Assembly (NCBI GenBank): GCA_022497145.1
Contig: MU385912.1
Location: forward strand, 1 to 64,000
DNA from: Rostrohypoxylon terebratum
Taxonomy: Eukaryota; Ascomycota; Sordariomycetes; Xylariales; Hypoxylaceae
DNA: 64,000 nucleotides
Direction: 5' to 3'
Shown here: positions 25,412 to 36,508 of the stretch, in pieces
How the letters are laid out: each line of letters starts with the position of its first letter
Numbering within the stretch: position 1 is the first letter of the stretch
Translations under genes and position numbers: made by a program
The notes under the pieces: generated by a model
The model's input: the letters and a program-made list of their open reading frames with translations, nothing else
Databases searched by the model: none
What the model was told of the DNA's origin: nothing

Positions 25412-28400
25412 CCTCGGCAATTTTTAATCGACTCAAGAATTTACACATCACCAAAAAGCATACGTGGGGCGTTTCGTTTCTATTTTCCTTCATCCATTTT
25501 TCATCTTTTTCCCCTTACGGCCTCTCCAAAAAAAAGTTTCGATTCTCCTCTGCATCGGATCGGGTTGACGGCGGCAATTTCTCTTTGCATTTCCGGGTTG
25601 GCTTCGCAACAAATAACTAGACTGGCTGTGGCGTCTGCATTTAGATTCGATGATTAGATTCCGGCCTACAAACCCCTCATAGGAGGCGATCATGATGTTC
25701 ACGTCACGAATACACACATTTTACCCGGTCATCAAATTCTGGAGGTTGTCTCGTTTCTTGTGGTACGCATTATTTCATAAAGGAGGAGCATCGAGCAGAG
25801 AGTACGAGGGAAATGGGAGGCAGGTGTCGTTTGTGCATGCTTTTTACATCGCGTTATGTCACGTATGAGAGATAGATTTACAGATCAGAACAAATTAGTA
25901 TATGTCTTCTAGTTGTAGCCTGGAGTCCCACGTGAAGTTCATGTAGAGTTCCTGTAGAAGTTGAACTTGGTTGACCCGTAAATCAACGTAGTCCCCAGGT
26001 GTGCGTAACATGTGTTTTGATTAATTGTTAAGGCTGATTACGTAAACATATCTATAGCCCAGTATAATACTTTGACGGGAGTTCAAATAGCCAACCATTG
26101 TGTTGGTCGTGTATTATTCCAGTTTATGCTGTACTTGTAGTATATCACGACATCTACTCCATTCCTGCTTACTTGATCTTAATAGTCTTTAACTCAAATC
26201 ACATTACAGGAAGTTTGAGAAATATGACGAGCATTGTTCTATATTTAGGTTGTAGTACAATGACATAAACTGTAAATTTCAAGCCTCTTTTTTATATTTT
26301 TACCCCTCATCAAATTATCAATGCGTACGTAAAATCATGATTTCAACAACAACCTTAACTTGGCATATTTCACCTAAGACGAAGTAAGTCTGCCGCGAAT
26401 GTAGTATAGTATAGCTGATTACTAGGTATCTTACCATGAAGTCAATTCTAGCGCGGACCGACTATACCGAGTTCAGGTATAATATATTACGCTGAGGATA
26501 AAATAGAAATATGACATGTCACATTCATGGAAGTGGACCAGCGTCGCGTTCGACCCTACCCTTGCCCCTCCACGATCACATACGTCGTTGTATAGGTAGG
26601 TAGGTAGCCAAGGGCTGGGTTATAGGTAGGCGCGCGCGGAAACTGCTACGACATCGACATGAGCGGATGGGCTCGACATGACTTACGCCGCATCTGTTCG
26701 TGAATCTTGCTTAACCGTGTGCTTGTGGATTACGGCGGCGGCAGTCAGGGTCTGTGGATTAGATTGATGGATGGATGGATGGGTGGGTGGCTAGGAGGCA
26801 CGTCGGAGGAATAATACAAGACAGTATGCGGCAGGCATAGTAGGCATTGAACAAGACCCTTTTCTTCGTTCGACCCGAGTCACGCGAGACAAAGGCTCGC
26901 GCGGGTGGGGGCTGTGTCGGTTATGTGAATATGGCATCTTGAATGCCCCCCGTTTATTGTCGAGGTATCGAGGACGAAGTACCTATACAATGGAGCTGTT
27001 TTTCCTGGTCCTCTGCCGCCGGGAAAGGGGTCTTGGGTTTGGGTTTGGGGTCCAACGCAGACGCAGGAGTTGGGCTACGATCTAGCGACGCGATCGTGGA
27101 CTTGGGGGGATCGACTGAGAAGGGTGACCAGCTGCCGCCCGCCGGACAGCAAAGCGTTAGCTGGCGACGAGGCGAACCACGATCTTGGCTAACGCACGTC
27201 GGGGGTCCCTTGGTTGGGGGGACGGCGCCCGCGCGCCGCCGCCGCCACGTAGCGGCTCTACTGTGTCGATATTTGTCGATGTCGAGAAGGGTAAGGGGAG
27301 GGGAGGGGTCAAGGTAGGGATTCCCGTGTCTGGGACGATGAGAGAAGATTTCGGCTTCAGGGATGCTGCGAGAACGGGTTGACAGGTTGTTGTTTAGACG
27401 CGCCTTTTCGTACCTGGTCCCGGGGCTTGGGCATTGGCTAGCTCGGGGTCTGGGTCCTGGGTAGGGGGGCGTCCGAACCGTACCTTCACGAGGCTTGGTT
27501 CGGGGGTGTGTTACCTTGTCGTTCGTCCTACATTTCTGGTCTTCGGCGCATGCGTGTTCGAGTATAGACCACCACCACCACCACCGTTCAACCACCAATA
27601 TGTGCCGTGACGTGTTTTATTTTTATTTTTGCTTAGCATACCTAACCTAGTACTACGTAGCTAGTCAGTTAGTTAGCTAGCTAAGGCCCCCGGGGAAAAA
27701 TAGAGAGAGCAGATCTGAAACGGGAAGGGCTGGGATGGGACGGCGTGGTTGGCAAGCCAGAGCCGGACCGGAGTATGGATCTCTTCGAGGACCGCCACGT
27801 TTTTGTTTTGGCCTTACACGTCTTTCGCGCTTTTCTTCTTACTTCGCATCACGTACATTACATACGTCTGCGTTTGTCTACACTTGCCTCTTACTGACAC
27901 ATACTTGCGCATTACATACTTAGCATTTACGCGCTATACGCTGTGCTTTACCGAAGTACTTACATACAGTATTACTATTACATATTAGACGCTCTCGCCG
28001 CCTTTAGCAGCGTCTGATCGAAGGGGGAAGGAAGCTTAGGTAGACGTGAACGTGTATCACTCTCGCGGCTTCTCGGATAGGGGGCCAGGGATCGATGGAG
28101 GGGGTTCAATGGATGGGTGTGTTTTGCTGGCATCGTCGTTTAGTACATAGGGTCGATGGTCCGTGAGCTAGGACTGACAGCCAGCTAGCTACCGAGCTAG
28201 CACGACGAGCACGAGAGGGAAAAAAACGCCGATCCGGCTCGAGGCCCGCCTATTTCGCTCTTTGCTACGCATGGTATAGTGGTTATGTGTAATTGCCGTA
28301 GTCTACGTCCTACGTGGCGAGCGGTCGATTAGTTGCCTAGGGAAAAATAGATTTGTTACTTTTTTTTTCTTCGTTGCTAAATTCAGGAACCGCGTGATCC

Positions 28401-29424
28401 TTTGCCCTTCTCATCTTCTCGATGTACGAGGCAGATCTCCCTATTCTGGGCTTTGATTGCCTTCTCCTCAGCTCCTGAGCAACGAAGTCTAGCTGGTCTG
28501 GGACAAGATGATGGGATGATGGGATGACGAGCTGACTACGTACGTACGTGCCGAGCCTCCAATGGCAGACCGTGGCCGATGGTGATGAGCGCTTCAGATG
28601 ATGGATTAGGCACGCGAACTGCTTCGACCTACGGCACGAGCAACCTAACGCCATTTGCCTAACACGACCAGCCGTTCGTCCCTTTCCGGCAAAAAAGAGA
28701 CGCCTTCTAATTACCTACCCTATTACTTACCCGACCAAACCCTACCCTGACCTAGGTGGCGAATTCTTTTTTACCCTCCACACGGGCCAGATTCGAAAGG
28801 TAGGTATAGGTATGTACGTAGTATAGATGTATGTTGTATGTATAGTCTGTGTAGCAGACATGTATGTCGGCATGTATACGCAGGGTATAGTCGAGTACAG
28901 CAAGTACATACATAACGCAGATGCGTATAGGACAGTGTATACATACACACATACACACATATACACACATACATATAGGTTTAAGTTGGTTCAGTCCTGT
29001 GGGTTAGGTAGCCATCCGATAGGCTCGTCTACTCTGCCTATCTAACCTCACTGCCAACTAGCCAGCCCAAAGCCAAATTTCCGCCGGCGGGTTACGTGTT
29101 AAGTTACCCAGTGCGTTTCCTAATTTTTCTTAATTTCCTAAACTCCTGCTTGCTATGCTACCTATTCCTCCATTCCTTTTCCCCCTAGCCCCCAGCCTCC
29201 TACGTAGCAGAAAGCCCACCGAAAAGCCCCTAGTTCCTACACTTAGTAGCGGCGGCGGTAACGAGAGCAAGTTTACGTACATACACTAGCCCGAGCACCT
29301 AGGTAGGCAGGTCAGGTGTAAGTGCTGTACGTAGGTTGGCTTTTTTTTTTCTCTCTCTGTTCCTTCATTTCCTTTTCTTTTTTTTTCACCGCTAATTGCC
29401 ACTGTTCCTAATAGTACTTACTGG
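25412..29424. other. 4-kb gene-free region
   Basis: No gene supported. It starts with the 3' flank of the zinc-finger gene. A GC-richer patch (about 26990-27480) opens a 214-codon minus-strand frame (26954-27598), but its Pro/Arg-rich low-complexity sequence and lack of domains argue against a gene. It also holds TAGG repeats (26593-26607), a CCACCA run near 27570, and CA/TA and GTAT-type microsatellites at about 28800-28980. Confidence 0.55.
26596..26622 (+). repeat. dispersed 27-bp repeat, copy 1
   Basis: Matches a second copy at 35832-35858 at 23 of 27 positions; all four differences are transitions. The core GTAGCC...GGG(T/C)TA is part of an inverted repeat that is better kept in copy 2. 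It could be a fragment of a short interspersed or hairpin-type element. Confidence 0.5.
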
Positions 29425-30127
29425 TTATGTACTACTATCAGAGTTGGAACTGGGCTTGGAACTGGGGCCGGCATCATCGACATTGAAGTCCCTGTCGACG
29501 GTGGTGATGCTGGGAAATACCTTGGCCAGCGCGGCCTTATCATCCTCGGTGGGCGTGAGGCCGTACCGCTCCTCGGCGCGGTCGGATAGATACAACCCGA
29601 CGGCACCCCAGGTCAGCAGACCCAGGCCGACGCCTGCGCGGACGCGGGGGGATAGGTTGCGGAAGGATCTATTAATTTTTGTTTATTTTTATTATTTTAT
29701 TTTTATCATATTTTACATTGGTGTGTGTGAATTAGCGCGTATAGATGTGTGAATGGTATTGTGACATTGTGGCAATGGGGTAACGAGGTGTAGTGTTGTG
29801 TCGTGTTGTGTTGTGTTGTGTGGTAACGAGCGAGCAGCAGAGAGCATTAGGGGTTAGCGTAGGGGTTGAGATGTCGGTGACGCCCGAGAGGTGAGACGGT
29901 GAGACGTGAGTGGTCATTTTTCGGAGGTTAGGTAAGGTATATGATAGGTTCAAGGATTAGGTCATGTATGTATATGTGGTATGTATGTAGGTATGTATGG
30001 ACATATGTAGGTGTAGGTGTGTGTTGTTGTTGTTGTCGATGATGCGTAGATACGTTATGATGCATATGATGCAATGATGTAATGACGAAAAGATGCAACT
30101 AGATGTAACTTACTGTAGCAACGACAT
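29425..30127 (-). CDS. 85-residue single-pass membrane micro-protein
   Basis: Two exons, 30127-30114 (only 14 nt, coding MSLL and part of a Gln) and 29668-29425, joined by a 445-nt GT-AG intron, give 85 residues. The join creates MSLLQSFRNLSPRVRAGVG, an Arg-rich amphipathic start, followed by one hydrophobic segment (about residues 19-34, GVGLGLLTWGAVGLYL), then SDRAEERYGLTPTEDDKAAL and a Ser-rich end. The shape (basic start, one membrane helix, acidic tail) fits a small mitochondrial membrane protein, but that is inference. I believe similar short proteins occur in other Pezizomycotina, function unknown. The intron is long for a fungus and carries a GTGTT repeat; another exon inside it cannot be excluded. 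The tiny first exon explains why simple ORF calls miss the start. Confidence 0.72.
29793..29822. repeat. GTGTT microsatellite in an intron
   Basis: Six units of GTGTT (one GTGTC variant) inside the long intron of the micro-protein gene. Confidence 0.85.
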
Positions 30128-31079
30128 GTCCGTTACCGTCTTTGCTTTCCGAATCTCCTCACCGACAACTCTTCTAGGGAAATAAAAAGAGAGATATATG
30201 TTGTGTGCAGAACGAAAGAGGCGAGTTATCGAGATGTGTTTCGATAACGTAAGCCTTGGTATAACCAGGAGGCGCTTGTGTTGCGTTTTAGCAAGAACCT
30301 TGGAAGTAAGGCGGTGAAGGCCAATTCTTTTTTATTTTTTTCCTTAATTTTTTCCTTTAATATTATTTATCCTAGATCGTCTTTTTTTCTCGACCCCTGG
30401 CTGTCAATCAACCGTACCTACTACCAACTGTACTGTGTTGTACACCGTAAAACGGAGAATAGGCTATTCTTGGAATCTCACGAAGTTCCCACTGCGGGTA
30501 AACTATCCGAAACACGGTCAGTCGGCGGTCATGCGACTGATTGAATATTTTTTTTTCGACGATTTCGGGATTTGAGGTGAATCCTTGAAATTGAAATGGA
30601 AATCGATAATTGGTGGTTGGTGGTTGGTGGTTAGTGGTGAGTGGTTGGTAGTTGGTGATGGTTGATAGTTGATGGTTGATGGTTGGTCGAACATTTAACA
30701 AAGAACTGGAAAAGGGACAACCCTAACCCAATCTCCAATCCCCAATCTCTCCTCTTTAGTGACTATACCGCCAAGCTTAATACTAAGTGGAGGATTTGCG
30801 ATTAACCACCTCATCCACCTCCTAATTGAATACCTATACACAACATCGACCTGGGCTCGGTGAAGGTTGTGGATGCTGACATTTCTATTATTTATGCTTG
30901 ACTTATGAAGTCTACTCATCTTAAATTCCGATTTTTTATTTTTTTCTGATTTAACTAATCCTGTACTGCTGTAGCATCTTCCGTCTATCCCATTTTTTGT
31001 ACTCCCTATCGAAACGCGCCCATGTCTAATACTTATTATGATAATGCTTAATTATCCGAATGGCTTGATTCGAGGTCCT
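30128..31079. other. intergenic, micro-protein promoter and ura5 3' flank
   Basis: Gene-free. Holds the promoter of the minus-strand micro-protein gene, a GGTTGGT-type minisatellite at 30611-30688, T-rich tracts near 30330-30390, and the 3' flank of ura5. Confidence 0.6.
30611..30688. repeat. TTGGTGG minisatellite
   Basis: About eleven degenerate 7-bp units based on TTGGTGG, drifting to TTGATGG at the right end. The plus strand is G/T-only over most of its length. Confidence 0.85.
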
Positions 31080-31757
31080 CTAATCACTTGCTCCGAACTT
31101 GGCCCTGTATGCCTCGATGTTCTTAATGTCATCTTCGGAGATAACATCTTGCATGCCATTGATGATGTCGTCGAGCTTCACGATGGAGATGATAGAGATC
31201 TGGTACTCCTTTCGTAGCTGGCCGATCGCACTTGTTTTCCCGTCGCCGTCGGGGAGGGTCTCTTGACGGTCTAGGGCGACGACAATACCGACGACGGTGC
31301 CACCATTCGCTCGGATCATATCTATGGCCTGACGCTTGGCCGTGCCGGCCGACACCACGTCATCAATGATAAGAACCCTCTTGCCCTTGAGCGGGGATCC
31401 GACGATGCTGCCGCCTTCTCCATGGTCCTTGGCTTCCTTGCGGTCGAAGCTGTAGGCGACCTTGCGGTACTTGGCAGGGTCTGTCTTGGCGAGGGCATAG
31501 AAAACTGTGGCGGCCAACGGGATACCCTTATAGGCAGGTCCGAAGATGACATCGAAGCCATCTGCCAACTCGCTGCTGGCAATGGTCTGGGCATATGCGT
31601 CCATGATGGGCACGTGTAATTCTCCTGTGTAGAAGTCGCCAGCGTTGAAGAAGTAGGGAGATATCCGCTTCGACTTCAACTCATAGGCTCCGAATCGTAG
31701 GGCGCCACCCTCGACGGCGGCCTTGAGGAAGTCTTTCTTATATTGAGGGAGACTCAT
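31080..31757 (-). CDS. ura5: orotate phosphoribosyltransferase
   Basis: Transfers the phosphoribosyl group of PRPP to orotate to give orotidine 5'-phosphate, the fifth step of UMP synthesis, in the cytosol. One exon, 225 residues, the normal fungal length. N-terminal orotate-binding region ISPYFFNAGDFYTG (about 32-45); IFGPAYKGIPLA (about 71-82); flexible catalytic loop DRKEAKDHGEGG (about 105-116); PRPP-binding motif RVLIIDDVVSAGTA (about 127-140). All key residues are present. It is transcribed divergently from nog1, with 725 bp between the two ATGs and a cluster of GATA sites in that space. Very sure. Confidence 0.98.
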   Translation of the reverse strand: MSLPQYKKDFLKAAVEGGALRFGAYELKSKRISPYFFNAGDFYTGELHVPIMDAYAQTIASSELADGFDVIFGPAYKGIPLAATVFYALAKTDPAKYRKVAYSFDRKEAKDHGEGGSIVGSPLKGKRVLIIDDVVSAGTAKRQAIDMIRANGGTVVGIVVALDRQETLPDGDGKTSAIGQLRKEYQISIISIVKLDDIINGMQDVISEDDIKNIEAYRAKFGASD

Positions 31758-32482
31758 GGCTGCTTTGTATATCGTGACACCGGACTATGTGACAACCCCT
31801 ATGATGATGATTCTTGACTGCGATGAACAGAAGAAGTGGGAGGCTATGTTGGCCTTATCAGCCATATTATTCCCATGAAATATTTCAATTTTAAAAGGGC
31901 AGCAAGAAATGTGGCACAGTAGACTACTATGTATTTTGAGTTACCGTTGAGGCCAAACCCTGAATTCATGAATGAAAGTCGATATCTCTTGAATTGCGCT
32001 CACTCTTGAAGCTTATTGTTGAACCTCATGGCGGGGTAATTCCAAAAAAAAATGAGAAGCAAAATGAGAGTCATGATGATTTACTCACAATGCTCAACCC
32101 AGCTCTCAACCCAGCTCTTGTGCTGTACGTCTCAAATTTCAATATGAGGGTTTTCAACCTAACCTCGCCAGAATTAAGTAAAATTTAATAGTCTGGATGG
32201 AGTGTTCTTGTTTGGTTGAATACTATATTCACAAGCGCCGTCGCGAGCAATTTACTTTGTACCTAAATTACTAGTAGGTCGCAGCTTAAAGTTCTTGACG
32301 ATAAGATAAGATAATCGATAAGAATTTTCACTGCCAAGATTTCGGCAAGACCCACTCCACCGTCCCTCCAACTCCGCCTCTTTTTTTATCAATTATCAAA
32401 TTGGAAAAAAAAAAAGTTCGAGGCAACGAACTTTAATCAACCTCTTCTTCCAACAACATCGTCGCTTTATCTGTCGCCCAAG
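31758..32482. promoter_or_regulatory. ura5/nog1 bidirectional promoter
   Basis: 725 bp between divergent start codons. It contains four tightly packed GATA sites (32300-32322), a T/A-rich stretch (32380-32415) before the nog1 ATG, and pyrimidine-rich DNA near 32340-32390. Both genes support growth, so shared control is plausible but not shown. Confidence 0.6.
32300..32322 (+). promoter_or_regulatory. cluster of four GATA-factor sites
   Basis: Within 23 bp the plus strand reads GATAAG, GATAAG, GATAAT, then GATAAG after a TC. GATAAG/GATAA is the core bound by fungal GATA factors such as AreA/NIT2 (nitrogen), SreA (iron) and the light regulators. The cluster sits 161 bp upstream of the nog1 ATG and about 540 bp upstream of ura5. 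Confidence 0.55.
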
Positions 32483-34628
32483 ATGAAGACTACTTGGAAG
32501 GATATCCCTCCGGTTCCTACGTCGCAGGAGTTCCTCGATATTGTACTATCGAGAACTCAGCGACGACTACCCACTCAGATCAGATCTGGATTCAAGATCA
32601 GCCGTATTCGAGGTTCGTCTTCATAAGTTGTGCGCGCGTCGCTTCATTGCGCTTCGAATACTAATAATTCGCCATAGGATTCTACACTCGAAAAGTCAAG
32701 TTCACACAAGAGACCTTCTCCGAGAAGTTTGCTCAAATTCTCGAGAGCTTTCCCCGACTACAGGACATCCATCCGTTCCATAAAGATCTTCTCAACACCC
32801 TTTACGATGCCGACCATTTTAAGATCGCCCTCGGACACCTTTCTACGGCGAAACATCTCATAGAAACTATCTCGCGAGACTACGTGCGCTTGCTTAAATA
32901 TGCCCAGAGCTTGTTCCAATGCAAGCAGCTGAAGAGAGCGGCTCTTGGTCGCATGGCCACTATCACCAAGCGATTGAAGGATCCTCTGTTATACCTCGAC
33001 CAGGTCCGCCAGCATCTCGGTCGTCTTCCTTCCATTGATCCCACAACGCGGACACTGTTGATCTGCGGATACCCCAACGTTGGAAAGTCCAGTTTCTTGC
33101 GAAGCATCACTCGAGCCGATGTCGATGTTCAGCCGTATGCTTTCACGACCAAGAGTTTATTCGTTGGCCACTTTGACTACAAATACCTCCGATTCCAGGC
33201 CATTGATACGTAAGTCTACATGACCCCCATATTGACGTTCTTCAGCGGTGCTAATGCGACGTAGCCCTGGTATCTTAGATCATCCTCTAGAAGAGATGAA
33301 CACCATCGAAATGCAGTCTATCACGGCTATCGCCCACTTGAGATCCGCTATCCTCTACTTCATGGACCTTTCAGAACAGTGCGGTTATTCGGTATCAGCG
33401 CAGATGCAATTGTTCAAGAGCATCAAACCTCTGTTCTCGAATAAGCTCGTATTTATCGTCATCAACAAGATCGACATCCTCAGACCCGAGGAGTTAGACG
33501 AGAAGACAGGCGGCGAGCTTCAAGCGTTGGTCTCTTCTGGTGAGGTAGAGCTACTTCAGCTATCTTGTAACACACAAGAAGGTGTCCAGGAGGTGAAGAA
33601 TGCTGCTTGCGAGCGCCTTCTCGCCGACAGAGTTGCTCAGAAGTTAAAGGCTGGCACATCGAACAGCGGCAACATCGGAGGCAGATTGGCAGATGTCATG
33701 ACCAGAATCCACGTCGCTCAACCGATGGGTGGTGCTACTCAAGAAACCTTCATTCCTGAAGCTGTGAAGAACCTGAAGAAATACGACAAGGACGACCCCG
33801 AACGTCGCAGGTTGGCCCGTGACATTGAAGCAGAGAACGGTGGTGCTGGTGTGTACAACGTTGACCTGAAGGCCGACTACATCCTTGAGAACCCTGAGTG
33901 GAAGCACGACAGAATACCAGAAATCTACGACGGCAAGAATGTCTATGACTACATTGATCCTGAGATTGATGCTAAGCTGCAGGCGCTCGAGGAGGAGGAA
34001 GAGCGCCTCGAGGCTGAAGGATACTATGATTCAGATGAGGAGATCGACGACGCAGAAGAAGCAGATATCAGAGTAAAGGCAGAGATTATCCGTGAGAAGC
34101 AGGCGATGATTCGCAACGAGTCAAGAATGAAGAGAGTCAATAACCGCGCTGTCCTGCCCCGCAAGGCTATCAAGAGACCATTGTCTCAACTCGAGGACGC
34201 GATTGACAAGATGGGTGTTGATACCGAAGCCCTACAGATCCGAGGACGGCAACAGACTGTCACTCGTGGCCGCTCGATGACTAGGAGCCGTCTCGGCACC
34301 GAGGACTCGAATGCCATGGACGTCGATGAGACCCCCAGAGAGCGTCTACGGTCCAAGAGCCGAGCCAGAAGCCAGCCGGCGACGAACAGACGCGAGGACG
34401 GTGTGACAGATGAGTCGGTGAGAATCAAAGCGGAGAAGCAGGCCAAGTTGAGTCAGAGGAAGATGAACCGCATGGCTCGACAGGGTGAGGCCGATCGACA
34501 TATCGGCGCTTCGCTACCGAAGCATTTGGTAAGTTATATCCTATGTGATTTCAACTACGTTTCTATATATGCTAATGATTATACAGTTTGCCGGCAAAAG
34601 ATCCATGGGAAAGACTTCCAGACGTTAA
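32483..34628 (+). CDS. nog1: nucleolar GTP-binding protein Nog1
   Basis: Essential GTPase of pre-60S ribosome assembly; its C-terminal tail occupies the nascent polypeptide tunnel until export. Four exons, 32483-32612, 32678-33209, 33265-34528 and 34587-34628, with three 54-65-nt GT-AG introns, give 655 residues (yeast Nog1: about 647). Start KTTWKDIPPVPTSQEFLDIV is typical. The N-terminal helical bundle runs to about 165; G1 is GYPNVGKSS (174-182), G3 is DTPGILD (about 221), G4 is NKID (288-291). The NOGCT region follows (NVDLKADYILENPEWKHDRIP), then an acidic coiled coil (EEEEERLEAEGYY) and a basic, RS-rich tail. The last 14-codon exon ends FAGKRSMGKTSRR, the conserved basic end, so the long unspliced read-through beyond 34528 is not real. 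Confidence 0.97.
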
Positions 34629-35396
34629 GCAATACATATGCATATCTGTTTTTTGTTGCTGTTGCTGTATATGACGCATTCGACGATGAATGGGATATCC
34701 GGTTTGCGGTTTATTGGCGTTCGGGCGGGAGGTACGACAACGAGTTTAGTGCTAGAGAGTTTATGACACGCGACTAGCTCTGGTACAGACATACATGAAT
34801 AAATCGATCAAAGATATCACTAACTTTTTACCCTCTCGGTGACTTGGTAATTCGCTTACACGGCAGGAATCGTGCTATGAATCCATCGATAGAATATCAC
34901 CACATAGGCGAACTCGTTTAGAACGATGCCTATATCACGAAAAGAGTAGCTATTACAAGCATGAAGTATAAGTACATCTTACATGTTGCAAAACTAGGAT
35001 ATAGGCGACAAACAGGGAGATGTCCTGCTGGGATATATCAACATCCGATATGAGTTTGTGTTACATCACCAAGTATACCTATTTTCCCGCACACCTAGGT
35101 ACCCATCCAGCATGCGAGCTAAACGACTTCGAGAGGAAGTAGAACCGAAGTTCTTCTTTACTCAAAATACTTAGACTGTCGAGTTCCCTAAATACAAGTA
35201 GAATATGTGTACCTCGCTCCTCGTGTATGAAAAAAGAAGTCTAGACTTAACGCCATGGGTAATAGTATTGTATCTACATATTGCCTTCCCCTACCTACCT
35301 ACTCACGCAACGCATGCGCATCCATGCAGCCATGTATGTCAGCATCGAGATAAAGTAGGTACCCTCCTACATCACCAAACCGCCGTCTAATATAGG

Positions 35397-35420
35397 TACC
35401 TACCTACCTACCTACCTACC
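35397..35420. repeat. TACC microsatellite, six units
   Basis: Six TACC units in tandem, preceded by TAGG. An inverted match (TAGGTAGGTACCTAG) lies 106 bp downstream at 35526-35540, so the two could pair in a hairpin. Confidence 0.85.
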
Positions 35421-35831
35421 ATAGGCAGGCAGCGCTGCTGACTGCGTTCTTACTTCTACATACCTATCCCACACACTACCACCCCCCTTTCGGCGTTTCG
35501 GGCTACCACAAAATCTCAGGGTATATAGGTAGGTACCTAGCAGGTCAGCTTGGACGAAAGGGGTATCATATTTACTACATTTACTGTATTTACTAGTAAA
35601 CCTTCTTGGAATCAAATCACTTGCCACTGCTGTCCTCTCTCGTTCAACCTATACAAGCACTCTAGGTACGTGTCAAACATCAGATATCATATGTTTACGT
35701 TCCTTGTGTGACAACTCCAAATGGACACGGAATACCCCTTCAAGAAACAAAAAACACCCTCTTTCCCCCATTCTCCTCGTCCCGTGCTCGCCGAAAGGGA
35801 ATAAGCAAGATATCTTACTTGCCCAGGTAAT

Positions 35832-35858
35832 GTAGGTAAGTAGCCAAGAGCCGGGCTA
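35832..35858 (+). repeat. dispersed 27-bp repeat, copy 2
   Basis: Second copy of the element at 26596-26622. Here GTAGCC and GGGCTAC form an inverted repeat around a short AAGAGCC loop, so this copy looks closer to the original. Confidence 0.5.
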
Positions 35859-35911
35859 CCTGACCTGGGAATACCAGCGCCGAGCTACTGCATAACATCA
35901 TACCTACCTGG

Positions 35912-35931
35912 TAGGTTAGGTTAGGTTAGGT
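35912..35931 (+). repeat. four TTAGG units
   Basis: Four tandem copies of the 5-mer TTAGG/TAGGT. It resembles a telomeric repeat of arthropods, but fungal telomeres are TTAGGG, and the array is short and internal. Confidence 0.7.
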
Positions 35932-36508
35932 ATGTGAGTAAGCCGGCCTCGCATCGGAACAGCTGAATCGGAAAAGGGTAATCGGAATTCAATGCCGCAT
36001 CTGGAACAGAATCGCGAGATTATGCGTAGAAAAAATTCATTACAATAGGTCTTTCGTGTATCGTAAGTATCTAGCAGTCTATCAGAGAGAAGTTCATGTC
36101 ATGCAATCCGCGTGTTCTCATATTCCCCCATCCCGTCCCCATTTCTCTACTCTCCCAGCTCTATTCCCGTTCTTATTTTTGTGCATTACGAAATTAGAAG
36201 TCGTAAAAAATCATCGCAAGATACGTTCCCTTCGTCTCCATCTATCGCAACGAACGCAAATGCCGAGACCTCTTTTCCGGCCGCCTTCCGATGATTGGGT
36301 ATACTCACTCGCAAACTATTGCTTACGCCCAGGAAGAAACGCGCAATACTAATCTCATCTAGTCATCTGCATGAACCGACTTTTGCCGTTAGTCACAGCT
36401 GTCGTCGAACGTCGCCACGTCATACCCCTCGCCCATATCGAAACATCCGTTAACTCTAGTCCGTCTCATTAACCCGCCGAAAATATTCTGGCTTCTCTCA
36501 TCCCTTGT

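Larger units (their letters stand above)
34629..36508. other. intergenic between convergent genes
   Basis: Space between the 3' ends of nog1 (plus) and the acetyltransferase (minus). No gene supported. Contains a TACC tract (35397-35420) with an inverted TAGGTAGGTACCTAG partner at 35526-35540, copy 2 of the 27-bp repeat (35832-35858) and TTAGG units (35912-35931). Confidence 0.6.

Noticed and set aside
26954..27598. 214-codon minus-strand open frame
   Set aside because: Pro/Arg-rich low complexity, no domain, lies in a GC-rich patch where long frames occur by chance on both strands.
34529..34777. Read-through of nog1 beyond exon 3
   Set aside because: Splicing at 34528/34587 gives the conserved basic end; the read-through is intron sequence.
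35912..35931. Interstitial telomere
   Set aside because: Only four TTAGG units and not the fungal TTAGGG; internal position among housekeeping genes.
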